Shown one piece after another: positions 28,377-35,384 of a stretch of 64,000 nt of DNA. The position numbers and the translations under genes are program-made. The notes beneath the pieces were generated by a model. It worked only from the letters and a program-made list of their open reading frames with translations, ran no database searches and had not been told where the DNA came from. This DNA comes from Geothrix campi (lineage in GTDB: Bacteria; Acidobacteriota; Holophagae; Holophagales; Holophagaceae), in NCBI RefSeq assembly GCF_024609265.1, contig NZ_JANHMP010000001.1, positions 1,729,505-1,793,504 of the forward strand, given 5' to 3'. The first letter of the stretch is position 1; every line of letters starts with the position of its first letter.

Positions 28377-28852
28377 ATGGCGCCGATTCACCCGCCATCC
28401 GCATCTTCGTGGACGCGGATGCCTGCCCGGTGAAGGAGGAGATCTTCCGGGTGGCCACGCGCTGCGGCTTGAAGGTGCTGCTCGTGTCGAACGCGCCCCT
28501 GCGGGTTCCCCGCAACCCGCTGTTCGAATCGGTGGTGGTGGCGAAGGGGCAGTTCGACGGGGCCGACGACTGGATCGTGGAACAGATCACGGCCTCGGAT
28601 ATCGCCGTGACGGCGGACATCCCCCTGGCCGCCCGCTGCCTCGAGAAGGGGGCCCGAGCCCTGGATGCCAAGGGCCGGGTCTACTCGCCCGACTCCATCG
28701 GTGATGCCCTGGCCAGCCGCGAGCTGATGACGCACCTGCGCGCCATGGGCGAGATGGGCACCGGCCCCGCTCCCTTCACCGCCCGGGACCGCTCGACCTT
28801 CCTGCAACGCCTGGACGACCTGATCCAGGCACTCCGGCGGACGAGGCGGTAG
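28373..28852 (+). CDS. YaiI/YqxD family (DUF188) protein
   Basis: This 159-residue PIN-like protein starts at GTG (28373) overlapping the previous stop. Family segments are IRIFVDADACPVKEEIFRVA, ADDWIVEQITASDIAVTADIPLA and RVYSPDSIGDALASREL. The acidic residues in DADAC and TADIPLA fit a nuclease-like metal site, but no activity is established for the family. It is the last gene of the coupled DoxX set. Confidence 0.88.
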   Translation: MNGADSPAIRIFVDADACPVKEEIFRVATRCGLKVLLVSNAPLRVPRNPLFESVVVAKGQFDGADDWIVEQITASDIAVTADIPLAARCLEKGARALDAKGRVYSPDSIGDALASRELMTHLRAMGEMGTGPAPFTARDRSTFLQRLDDLIQALRRTRR

Positions 28853-28903
28853 ACTAAGAAACGGGCTGGATCGGCTTCCACCTTTTTCATGATCGGACTC
28901 GCC

Positions 28904-29095
28904 ATGGCCAGAAAGCCCAATTACAACTTCGAGAAGCGGCAAAAGGACCTGGCGCGCCAGAAGAAGAAGGAAGAGAAGCTGCAGAAGAAGGCGCTGAAGA
29001 AAGACGCCCTGGGCAACGACATTCCGGACTCCGAAGACCAGGAAGGCGTTGATGGTCAGGACGAGACCCCCGAGGGCGGCCAGCTGCCCGAGTAG
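28904..29095 (+). CDS. Small Lys-rich protein, unknown
   Basis: This 63-residue protein begins MARKPNYNFEKRQKDLARQK. A strongly basic helical half is followed by an acidic tail (IPDSEDQEGVDGQDETPEGG). Similar short basic proteins are common in proteobacterial and acidobacterial genomes without assigned function. An ATG 15 bases earlier (28889) is an alternative start; neither has a strong ribosome site. Confidence 0.6.
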   Translation: MARKPNYNFEKRQKDLARQKKKEEKLQKKALKKDALGNDIPDSEDQEGVDGQDETPEGGQLPE

Positions 29096-29163
29096 ACCGC
29101 CGCCTTTCAGCCGGAGTCGAGCGCCCGGTGTCGTGGTAGAAGGGAAGCCTTTACGGGGGCCCT

Positions 29164-30030
29164 ATGACCTGGACCGTGCTCGCGGCCGTCCTTTTGATCC
29201 TGCCTCTCCAGGCGGCTGCGCCAAGTGGGCCGGTTCCCACTGCCGCGGCCCGTTTGGCGGCCCTGGAAACCCGCACCGGGGGGCGGCTTGGCGTGGCCGT
29301 GCTCGATACGGGCTCGGGCCGCCGCCTGGACCACCGGGGCAGGGAGCGCTTCCCCCTGTGCAGCACCTTCAAGGTGTTGCTGGCGGGCGCCGTGCTCGCC
29401 CGGGTGGATGCGGGCCGGGAGAGCCTGGACCGACGCCTCTCCTACGGCCAGGCGGACCTGCTGGAGTACGCACCGGTGACCACGGCGCATGTGGGTCAGG
29501 GCAACCTGGCGATCGCGGACCTCTGCGCCGCCGCCGTGGAGGTCAGCGACAACACCGCCGCCAACCTGCTGCTCCAGACCCTCGGCGGCCCTGGCGCCAT
29601 CACCATCTTCGCCCGCGCCCTGGGTGATCCGGTCACGCGCCTCGACCGCACGGAACCCGCGCTGAACACCGCCCTGCCCAATGATCCCCGGGACACGACC
29701 ACACCCACCGCCATGGTGAATACCCTGCGGGCCCTGCTGCTGGGCCCGGTCCTGACCCCTGCCTCGCGCCAACGCCTCGAGGGCTGGATGGCGGCCTGCA
29801 CCACGGGCCAGAACCGCATCCGGGCCGGCCTGCCGACGGATTGGGTCATCGGGGACAAGACCGGTTCGGGGGAACTCGGCACCGTGAACGATGTGGCCAT
29901 CCTGCGCCCGCCCCACCGGGCGCCGGTCTTCGTCGCGGTCTACTACACCGGCTCCACCGCTCCGATGGAGGCCCGCAACGCGGTGCTGGCCGAGGTGGGA
30001 CGCATCGTCGCCGCCGAATTCAAGGACTAG
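29164..30030 (+). CDS. Class A beta-lactamase
   Basis: This serine beta-lactamase is exported by a Sec signal (MTWTVLAAVLLILPLQAAA). It has 288 residues. All class A motifs are present in order: CSTFK (nucleophile Ser70/Lys73), SDN (130 loop), EPALN (Glu166/Asn170 of the omega loop) and DKTGSG (Lys234). Ser follows KTG, as in CTX-M-type enzymes. A Cys precedes the STFK serine, but the partner Cys of the KPC-type disulfide at 238 is absent. The substrate range cannot be read. No regulator gene is adjacent. Confidence 0.93.
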   Translation: MTWTVLAAVLLILPLQAAAPSGPVPTAAARLAALETRTGGRLGVAVLDTGSGRRLDHRGRERFPLCSTFKVLLAGAVLARVDAGRESLDRRLSYGQADLLEYAPVTTAHVGQGNLAIADLCAAAVEVSDNTAANLLLQTLGGPGAITIFARALGDPVTRLDRTEPALNTALPNDPRDTTTPTAMVNTLRALLLGPVLTPASRQRLEGWMAACTTGQNRIRAGLPTDWVIGDKTGSGELGTVNDVAILRPPHRAPVFVAVYYTGSTAPMEARNAVLAEVGRIVAAEFKD

Positions 30031-30089
30031 GCTCCCTCTGCTGGAAGATGGAGGATGATGGATTGCCCTGCCCTGGAAGGAGTCCGCCC

Positions 30090-30569
30090 ATGGACCCGAA
30101 CACGGAAGCCGCGCTCCATGCCCTGCTGACCGGCCTCCCGGTGGCTTCCCTGGGTACGCTGCACGACGGCGCCCCCTACGTGTCCATGGCCCCGGTGATC
30201 CCGGCGCCGGACGGCTCGGGCTTCCTCATCCACGTGAGCCGCCTGGCCCAGCACACCCGCGACCTGCTGGCGGAAATCCGGGTCAGCCTGATGCTCATGG
30301 TGCCGCCGGAGGAAGGGCAGGATCCCCTGGCCCTGCCCCGGGTGACCGTGCAGGGTGAGGCCGAGGAGATCCCCAGGGATTCGGATCGCCACGAGACGGC
30401 GGCCGTGGCGTACCTGGCTCGGTTCCCGCAAGCGGAGATGACCCTTGGCTTGGGGGACTTCTCCTTCTTTCTCATCCGGCCGACGGCCGGGCGTCTGGTC
30501 CTCGGCTTCGGCCGGGCCCTCAGCCTGGATGCCGCCCAGATCGCCTCCAGCCTTTCCAGCCTCCGCTGA
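30090..30569 (+). CDS. Pyridoxamine-5'-phosphate-oxidase-like FMN-binding protein
   Basis: This 159-residue split-barrel protein (HugZ/PNPOx-like) has VASLGTLHDGAPYVSMAPVI, then HVSRLAQHTRDLLAEIRVSL and RVTVQGEAEEI. The fold binds FMN or heme; relatives act in heme use or as F420/FMN oxidoreductases. The ATG at 30090 has GGAAGGAG seven bases upstream. It lies upstream of the oxidative-stress group, which may be relevant. Confidence 0.8.
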   Translation: MDPNTEAALHALLTGLPVASLGTLHDGAPYVSMAPVIPAPDGSGFLIHVSRLAQHTRDLLAEIRVSLMLMVPPEEGQDPLALPRVTVQGEAEEIPRDSDRHETAAVAYLARFPQAEMTLGLGDFSFFLIRPTAGRLVLGFGRALSLDAAQIASSLSSLR

Positions 30570-30680
30570 CGCAGCAGCCTCTCGGCATATCGCGAATCCG
30601 ACTCTCGGCCGGTCGGGATTCTTCTGGGGCGGAGGCTGTATGAATTTACAGAATTTATTCAATGATTTGACTTATTGCTT

Positions 30681-30696
30681 TGGCATGAGGATGGCT
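30681..30696 (+). promoter_or_regulatory. Possible sigma-54 promoter before rubrerythrin
   Basis: TTGGCATGAGGATGGCT (30680-30696) has GG at 30682-30683 and GC at 30694-30695, separated by exactly ten bases as sigma-54 requires. The match to TGGCAC-N5-TTGCW is imperfect. It lies 41 bases before the rubrerythrin ATG, downstream of an AT-rich stretch (30640-30670) that could bind an activator. Confidence 0.35.
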
Positions 30697-30736
30697 CTAC
30701 CTTGATGCCGCCGAGTACGGCCCACGAGGAGATCCC

Positions 30737-31210
30737 ATGTCCTTCATCGATTCCAAGACCCACCAGAACCTCAAAGCCGCCTTCGCCGGGGAGAGTCAGG
30801 CGAACCGCCGCTACACCTGGATGGCCCAGGTGGCGGAGAAGGAAGGCCTGAAGGAAGTGGCCGACCTCTTCAAGCACAGCGCCGACGGCGAAACGGGCCA
30901 CGCCCTGAGGCACCTGATGTTCCTGGCCGAGAAGGCCGCCGATCCCGCCACGGGCCTGCCCCTGGGCGATTCCCTCACCAATCTGAAATCCGCGGTGGCA
31001 GGCGAGACCTACGAGTACACGGATATGTACCCCGAGTTCGCCCGTCTCGCGAAGGAAGAGGGCTACGGCGAGATCGCCGCCTGGTTCGAGACCCTGGCCA
31101 AGGTGGAGCGCTTCCACGCCGGCCGCTTCCAGGAGGCCCTCACCAAGCTGCAGGCCGGCTCCAAGCCTGCGTTCGCCGAACCTGCCGCCGACATCGCGAA
31201 GCATGTCTGA
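30737..31210 (+). CDS. Rubrerythrin-family diiron protein (no rubredoxin domain)
   Basis: This peroxide-reducing four-helix diiron protein has 157 residues. Metal-ligand motifs are FAGESQANRRY, ADGETGHALRH, GETYEYTDMY and VERFHAGRF. The C-terminal rubredoxin domain of classic rubrerythrin (two CxxC) is missing, so it needs another electron donor. It is first of a co-directional group with the DUF3501-like gene (8-base overlap) and dps. GAGGAGA precedes the ATG. Confidence 0.92.
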   Translation: MSFIDSKTHQNLKAAFAGESQANRRYTWMAQVAEKEGLKEVADLFKHSADGETGHALRHLMFLAEKAADPATGLPLGDSLTNLKSAVAGETYEYTDMYPEFARLAKEEGYGEIAAWFETLAKVERFHAGRFQEALTKLQAGSKPAFAEPAADIAKHV

Positions 31211-31766
31211 GCACCCGGTGACGCTCGCCTTCGATCCCGCCACCGAGCGGGCCCGTTTCGAGGCCCGGCAGGCCTTCCTGGCGCGCCAGGCGGCCCTGCG
31301 GCTGGAGCTTTCGGAGGGCATCACCTTCCAGCCGGAAACGACGGAGAGCGTGGAGGACCAGATCATCGAAACGCTCTGGGCCGAGGGCAAGACACCGGAC
31401 ACGGTGGAAGCGGACGAATTGGCCGAAGCCCGCGCCTCCTTCGCCGTGCTGGCGCCCCGGCGCGAAGGTGCCGCCCGCAGCATCGCCGCCACGCTGATGC
31501 TGGGTTTTCCGGATGAGGTGCGGGATCGCCGCCTGGCGCTTCTCCACACCTTCCCGGACCAGTTGCGGCTGGAGCTTTTGGATGGTTCCCTGGTGCCGCC
31601 CGCCGTGGACCGCGGCACCGCCGGACCGGATGACCGTCTGCCCTCGGTGCTGGCCCTGCGCTACCTGATCCCGGACGGCCGCACCATCGCCGCCCTCGTC
31701 TCCAATCACGCCGAGGCCCCCGGCCGCTGGCCCGCGCCGGCTGCCTGGGTGGCCTGGCCTTCCTGA
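31203..31766 (+). CDS. DUF3501-like protein
   Basis: This 187-residue protein probably belongs to the DUF3501 family, whose genes are often next to rubrerythrin. Supporting segments are the N-terminal FEARQAFLARQAALRLELSE, AATLMLGFPDEVRDRRLALL and the terminal RLPSVLALRYLIPDG, which matches the family ending. The ATG lies inside the rubrerythrin stop region, so translation is coupled. Function is unknown. Confidence 0.65.
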   Translation: MSEHPVTLAFDPATERARFEARQAFLARQAALRLELSEGITFQPETTESVEDQIIETLWAEGKTPDTVEADELAEARASFAVLAPRREGAARSIAATLMLGFPDEVRDRRLALLHTFPDQLRLELLDGSLVPPAVDRGTAGPDDRLPSVLALRYLIPDGRTIAALVSNHAEAPGRWPAPAAWVAWPS

Positions 31767-31775
31767 GGAGAAGCC

Positions 31776-32219
31776 ATGAACCGTTCCGTCGTCGACCACC
31801 TGAATGCCGAGCTGGCCACCGCTTTCGTGCTGGCCCTGAACGCCAAGCGCTACCACTGGACCGTCACCGGCCCCCACTTCCGCGACTACCACCTGCGGTT
31901 CGAGGACCTCTACACCGCTGCCGACGGCACCGTGGACGAGCTGGCGGAGCGCATCCGCATGGTGGGTGGCGTGCCGCTCCACGCCCCCGCGCAGATCGAG
32001 GCCCAGACCAAAGCCGACATCTCCAACCCCTCCGCCCGCCTGGATCCCGAAGCCATGCTGAAGGAGGCCCTGGCCAACGAGGAGGCCACCATCGCCCTCA
32101 TGCACGAGGGCATCGAGCTGGCCAATGGCGCTGGCGACCCCGGTACCGCCGACCTCCTCACCCGCTTCGTGCAGGTCCACCAGAAGGAAGCCTGGTTCCT
32201 GCGGGAAATGCTGGGCTGA
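31776..32219 (+). CDS. dps: Dps/ferritin-like DNA-protection protein
   Basis: This 147-residue Dps-family protein oxidises Fe(II) with peroxide and stores iron. Ferroxidase-site residues are visible: LNAKRYHWTVTGPHFRDYHL with the family His, and FEDLYTAADGTVDELAERIR with the Asp/Glu ligands. GAGGAG lies six bases before the ATG. It completes the rubrerythrin-DUF3501-dps set and is followed by a long stem-loop. Confidence 0.9.
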   Translation: MNRSVVDHLNAELATAFVLALNAKRYHWTVTGPHFRDYHLRFEDLYTAADGTVDELAERIRMVGGVPLHAPAQIEAQTKADISNPSARLDPEAMLKEALANEEATIALMHEGIELANGAGDPGTADLLTRFVQVHQKEAWFLREMLG

Positions 32220-32225
32220 TCTAAA

Positions 32226-32272
32226 CGAGGGGGGACCGCCCGGACGCTTCGCGTCCTCTGCGTCCCCCCTCG
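32226..32272 (+). terminator. Nested stem-loop after dps
   Basis: The outer arms CGAGGGGGGAC (32226-32236) and GTCCCCCCTCG (32262-32272) are perfect. Inside is a second hairpin GGACGC-TTC-GCGTCC (32242-32256). There is no U run, so it may act as a 3'-end stabiliser or a Rho-assisted stop rather than an intrinsic terminator. Confidence 0.55.
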
Positions 32273-32414
32273 TGCACCCCCACGCAGTGTCCAGGCCAAG
32301 CCCGGCCACCGCGTCTGATACCGGACCCGCACCTGAACATTGTGCCTGTTTCATCCAATTTCCGACTTTTTCAGTAAACTAATCATCCGCGCTCAGCGCT
32401 GCCAAGGAGATGCC

Positions 32415-32993
32415 ATGGCCTACACCGCGAAGAACTATGACCACCTGAAGGGTGGCGCCCTGAAGGGGCTCAGCGACTCCCAGCTGGATCAGCACTTCGG
32501 CCTCTACAAGGGCTACGTCACCAAGCTGAACGAGATCGAGGAGCGCCTGGCGACGGCGGACAACACCAAGCCCAACTACTCCTACAACGAGTACAGCGAA
32601 CTGAAGCGACGCGAGGCCGTGGCCTTCAACGGCTCTTTCCTGCACGAGCTCTACTTCGAGAACCTGGGCGCCGACAGCGACATCAGCGCGGGCCTCAAGG
32701 CCGCCCTGGACGCAGTGGGCGGCAAGGACAAGGTGCTGGCCGACCTCAAGGCCACCGCCATGGGCGGCCCCGGTTGGGCGCTGCTCACCCGCAACCGCCG
32801 TGACGGCAAGCTGCACACCTACTTCGTGGCCGAGCACCACCTGGGCCTGCCCATCGAGCAGGACCTGCTTGTGGTACTGGACTCGTGGGAGCACGCGTTC
32901 ATGGTGGATTACGGCACCGCCCGCGCGAAGTACCTCGAGGCCTTTGTCGAGAACATCAAGTGGAGCGAAGTCAGCAAGCGCTTCGGCAAGTAA
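32415..32993 (+). CDS. Fe/Mn superoxide dismutase
   Basis: This 192-residue protein belongs to the Fe/Mn SOD fold and detoxifies superoxide. Metal ligands are the His in LDQHFGLYKGYV, the His in FNGSFLHELYFENL and the Asp/His of DSWEHAFMVDYG. The usual second-shell HH of the first helix is replaced by LYKGY, a divergent subgroup. The ATG at 32415 follows AAGGAG. The last 31 codons (from 32901) are duplicated twice downstream. Confidence 0.92.
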   Translation: MAYTAKNYDHLKGGALKGLSDSQLDQHFGLYKGYVTKLNEIEERLATADNTKPNYSYNEYSELKRREAVAFNGSFLHELYFENLGADSDISAGLKAALDAVGGKDKVLADLKATAMGGPGWALLTRNRRDGKLHTYFVAEHHLGLPIEQDLLVVLDSWEHAFMVDYGTARAKYLEAFVENIKWSEVSKRFGK

Positions 32994-33036
32994 GGCGCGC
33001 GGGCGCCTCGGCGCCTCTCAACGCGTGCTCGCGGTT

Positions 33037-33066
33037 GGGCCCCCGGTTCGGGGGCCCGCCTTTTTT
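33037..33066 (+). terminator. Intrinsic terminator after sod
   Basis: The arms GGGCCCCCG (33037-33045) and CGGGGGCCC (33049-33057) are followed by GCC and six T. This is a textbook intrinsic terminator. A near-identical copy, including its upstream sequence, recurs at 33541-33571. Confidence 0.9.
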
Positions 33067-33081
33067 CTTCCCGTCGCACAC

Positions 33082-33150
33082 CTCCGCCTGACGCACAGCG
33101 CCCCGCGCTGTGCTCCCACTCGCCCTGCGGGCTCGCGGAGGCGGAGCCTC
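33082..33150 (+). repeat. Structured repeat element copy E1
   Basis: The outer stem CTCCGCCT (33082-33089) pairs with AGGCGGAG (33139-33146). Hairpin I is GCACAGCG (33093-33100) with CGCTGTGC (33106-33113). The linker TCCC follows, then hairpin II GCCC-TGC-GGGC. It lies exactly between the sod terminator and the second copy of the sod 3' end, which begins at its right edge. Confidence 0.7.
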
Positions 33151-33244
33151 CATGGTGGATTACGGCACCGCCCGCGCGAAGTACCTCGAGGCCTTCGTCG
33201 AGAACATCAAGTGGAGCGAAGTCAGCAAGCGCTTCGGGAAGTAA
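33151..33244 (+). pseudogene. Second copy of sod 3' end
   Basis: From ATG at 33152 to TAA at 33242-33244 this repeats the last 93 bases of the sod gene with two differences, both synonymous (TTT to TTC, GGC to GGG). It encodes MVDYGTARAKYLEAFVENIK followed by WSEVSKRFGK and stop. There is no sod-like sequence before it and no ribosome site, so it is a fragment. After the stop it leaves the sod terminator sequence and enters repeat E2. Confidence 0.85.
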
Positions 33245-33262
33245 GGCTCGAGCGGGCCTCAT

Positions 33263-33343
33263 GGCCCCCCGGATCGCAGGCCCCGCAAGGGGCCTGCTCC
33301 CGTTCAGCTTTCGCTTCGCTCGGCTTCACGGACGGGGCCCCGC
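33263..33343 (+). repeat. Structured repeat element copy E2
   Basis: The outer stem GGCCCC (33263-33268) pairs with GGGGCC near 33335-33340. Hairpin I is GCAGGCCCC (33276-33284) with GGGGCCTGC (33289-33297). TCCC follows, then a longer second arm CGTTCAGCTTTCGCTTCGCT. The same layout as E1 and E3 is kept, with different stem sequences. It ends where the third sod fragment begins. Confidence 0.65.
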
Positions 33344-33344
33344 T

Positions 33345-33496
33345 GGCACCGCCCGCGCGAAGTACCTCGAGGCCGGGACTACCCCCCGATCGGACACGCC
33401 CCCGGCGTGTCCTCCCGCTCGCCTCTGGCTCGCGGAGGGGGCCCCGTTGTCGAGAACATCAAGTGGAGCGAGGTTTCCAAGCGATTCGACAAGTAA
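33345..33496 (+). pseudogene. Third sod 3'-end copy, split by E3
   Basis: The left part (33345-33374) encodes GTARAKYLEA, identical in DNA to the sod gene. It is interrupted by 72 bases of repeat E3. The right part (33447-33496) resumes with VENIKWSEVSKRFDK and stop. Differences from the sod gene in the right part are mostly synonymous, with one Gly-to-Asp change. The downstream untranslated region and terminator also match those of sod. Confidence 0.85.
33375..33446 (+). repeat. Structured repeat element copy E3
   Basis: The outer stem CCCCC (33382-33387) pairs with GGGGG (33437-33441). Hairpin I is GGACACGCC (33392-33400) with GGCGTGTCC (33404-33412). TCCCGCTC follows, then hairpin II GCC-TCT-GGC. 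It is inserted between codons for Ala and Phe/Val of the third sod fragment. Confidence 0.7.
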
Positions 33497-33540
33497 GGCG
33501 CGCAGGCGTCTCGGCGCCTCTCAACGCGTGCTCGCGGTTG

Positions 33541-33571
33541 GGGCCCCCGGATCGGGGGCCCGCCTTTTTTT
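33541..33571 (+). terminator. Duplicate of the sod terminator
   Basis: The arms GGGCCCCCG (33541-33549) and CGGGGGCCC (33553-33561) are followed by GCC and seven T. The preceding 45 bases match the 3' untranslated region of the intact sod gene with few changes, showing that the terminator was duplicated along with the gene end. Confidence 0.88.
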
Positions 33572-33605
33572 CGGCGTAACCTGATGGCATCCTCCCGGAG
33601 GCGAC

Positions 33606-34307
33606 GTGGCAGCAAAGATGACTCCCTCTGGACTGGAAAACCCGCTGGGACCCGGCCTCTTCCGGTTCCTGAAGGACCTGAAGGCGAACAACGAGCGCGC
33701 GTGGTTCCTGGAGAACAAGGCACGGTACGAGGCCGAGGCCCGGGAGCCCATGCTGCGACTCATCGCCGCCTTCAGCGGCCCGCTGGCGTCGCTCAGCCGC
33801 CACTTCATCGCCGACCCGCGGCCCTCGGGCGGCTCCATGTTCCGGATCTACCGCGACACGCGGTTCGCCAAGGACAAGACCCCCTACAAGACCCATGTCG
33901 CGGCCCACTTCCCCCACCGGACCGCGCAGGCCGGCGGCGTCCACGGGCCGGGTTTCTACCTCCACCTGGAGCCGGGCGGCAGCTTCGCGGGCGGCGGCCT
34001 CTGGCACCCGGATCCCGATGCGTTGTTTAAGGTCCGTAAGGCCATCGCCGCCAAGCCTGCGGCCTGGAAGGCCCTCCGGAAGTCCGGTCTGGAGATCGAA
34101 GGCGACGCGCTCAAGCGGGTTCCCCAGGGCTTCGATCCCGACCATCCCTGCGCGGAGGACCTCAAGCTCAAGGACTTCTACACCTCCACCGGGTTCACGA
34201 ATGCCCAGGTGCTGGCGCCCGATTTCGTCGAGCAGGTGGCCGCCGCCTGCCGGCAGGCCGCTCCCCTCGTCGCCTTCCTGTGCAAGGCCCTGGACCTGCC
34301 CTGGTAG
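33606..34307 (+). CDS. DUF2461 family protein
   Basis: This 233-residue protein belongs to the TIGR02453/DUF2461 family of unknown function. Typical segments are RFLKDLKANNERAWFLENKA, FRIYRDTRFAKDKTPYKTHV and GFYLHLEPGGSFAGGGLWHP. The start is GTG at 33606 with GGAGG four bases upstream. It begins 35 bases after the duplicated terminator, so it has its own promoter. Confidence 0.9.
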   Translation: MAAKMTPSGLENPLGPGLFRFLKDLKANNERAWFLENKARYEAEAREPMLRLIAAFSGPLASLSRHFIADPRPSGGSMFRIYRDTRFAKDKTPYKTHVAAHFPHRTAQAGGVHGPGFYLHLEPGGSFAGGGLWHPDPDALFKVRKAIAAKPAAWKALRKSGLEIEGDALKRVPQGFDPDHPCAEDLKLKDFYTSTGFTNAQVLAPDFVEQVAAACRQAAPLVAFLCKALDLPW

Positions 34308-34433
34308 CTGGAAGGACGGTTCGGCCCAGCTTCAGTTCACCTCCCCCGACATCCAGATGCCGGAAGCCGGCGTATCCCTCTGTGTCCCCCATCGGGCGGA
34401 CGGATCGCCGGGCCGGGCCCGGGAGGGGGGTGC

Positions 34434-35384
34434 ATGGCTTCGCAGATGGATCGGCTCACGTTCCTGAAGGTCATGGGCATCGGTGGCGCCGTGTTCGCCA
34501 CGGGACTGCCGGGCTTCGCGGAGGCGCTCGGCCCCACGGGCAGCAAGGCCGGTGCAGCGGCCTCGGACTTCTACTGGGTGCAGTTGTCGGACACGCACTG
34601 GGGCTTCGAGGGGCCCAAGGTCAACCCGGATGCGACCGGAACCCTGGGCAAGGCCATCGACGCGGTGAATGCCCTCGATCCCCAGCCGGATTTCGTCATC
34701 TTCACGGGCGACCTCACCCACGACACGGACGATCCGCTGCTCCGCCGCAAGCGGATGGCGGAGTTCAAGCAGCAGGCGGCCCGGCTGCGGGTCCGGCAGA
34801 TCCGCTACCTGCCGGGGGAGCATGACGCGGCCGAAGACCGCGGCGAGGCCTATCGGGAGGCCTTCGGGGTCTCGCACTACGCCTTCGCGCACCGGGGCGT
34901 GAACTTCATCGCCCTGGACAACGTCTCCCAGGTGGGCTCCGTCCTTGGCGCCGAGCAGCTGAAGTGGCTGGCGGGGGAGCTGAGCCACACGCCCAAGGAC
35001 GAGCCCCTGGTGATCTTCGCGCACCGGCCCCTCTTCGACCTCTATCCCGACTGGGACTGGGCCACCACGGACGGCCAGAAGGCCCTGGACCTGCTGAAGG
35101 ACCACCGCTTCGTGACGGTGTTCTACGGCCACATCCACCAGGAGCATCACCACCGCACGGGCCACATCCAGCACCACGCAGCCACCTCGCTCATCTTCCC
35201 TCTGCCGGCCCCCGGCTCCGCCCCCAAGCGGGCGCCGGTGCCCTGGGACCCGGCCCATCCTTATCGGGGCCTCGGCTTCCGGCAGATCCACACCCAGCCC
35301 CAGCTGAAGAGTGGTGAGGGACTCCAGGTGCTGGCCGAGAAGCCCCTGGCCGGTTCGCTGAAGGGCGCGGGGGCGCCGGCATGA
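34434..35384 (+). CDS. Exported calcineurin-like metallophosphoesterase
   Basis: This 316-residue two-metal phosphoesterase has the family motifs SDTHWG, GDLTHD, LPGEHD (where most have GNHD), FAHRP and GHIHQEH. The N-terminal segment DRLTFLKVMGIGGAVFATGL resembles a Tat-like or Sec export signal. The phosphoester substrate is unknown. The stop overlaps the start of the Rieske gene by four bases, so they form an operon. Confidence 0.88.
   Translation: MASQMDRLTFLKVMGIGGAVFATGLPGFAEALGPTGSKAGAAASDFYWVQLSDTHWGFEGPKVNPDATGTLGKAIDAVNALDPQPDFVIFTGDLTHDTDDPLLRRKRMAEFKQQAARLRVRQIRYLPGEHDAAEDRGEAYREAFGVSHYAFAHRGVNFIALDNVSQVGSVLGAEQLKWLAGELSHTPKDEPLVIFAHRPLFDLYPDWDWATTDGQKALDLLKDHRFVTVFYGHIHQEHHHRTGHIQHHAATSLIFPLPAPGSAPKRAPVPWDPAHPYRGLGFRQIHTQPQLKSGEGLQVLAEKPLAGSLKGAGAPA

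Noticed and set aside
29164-30030. KPC-type carbapenemase
   Set aside because: Although a Cys precedes the catalytic serine, the residue at the 238 position is Gly, so the C69-C238 disulfide of class A carbapenemases cannot form.
33261-33584. Frames of about 100 codons in the sod repeat region
   Set aside because: They run through hairpins, a terminator and out-of-frame sod fragments; none has a ribosome site.
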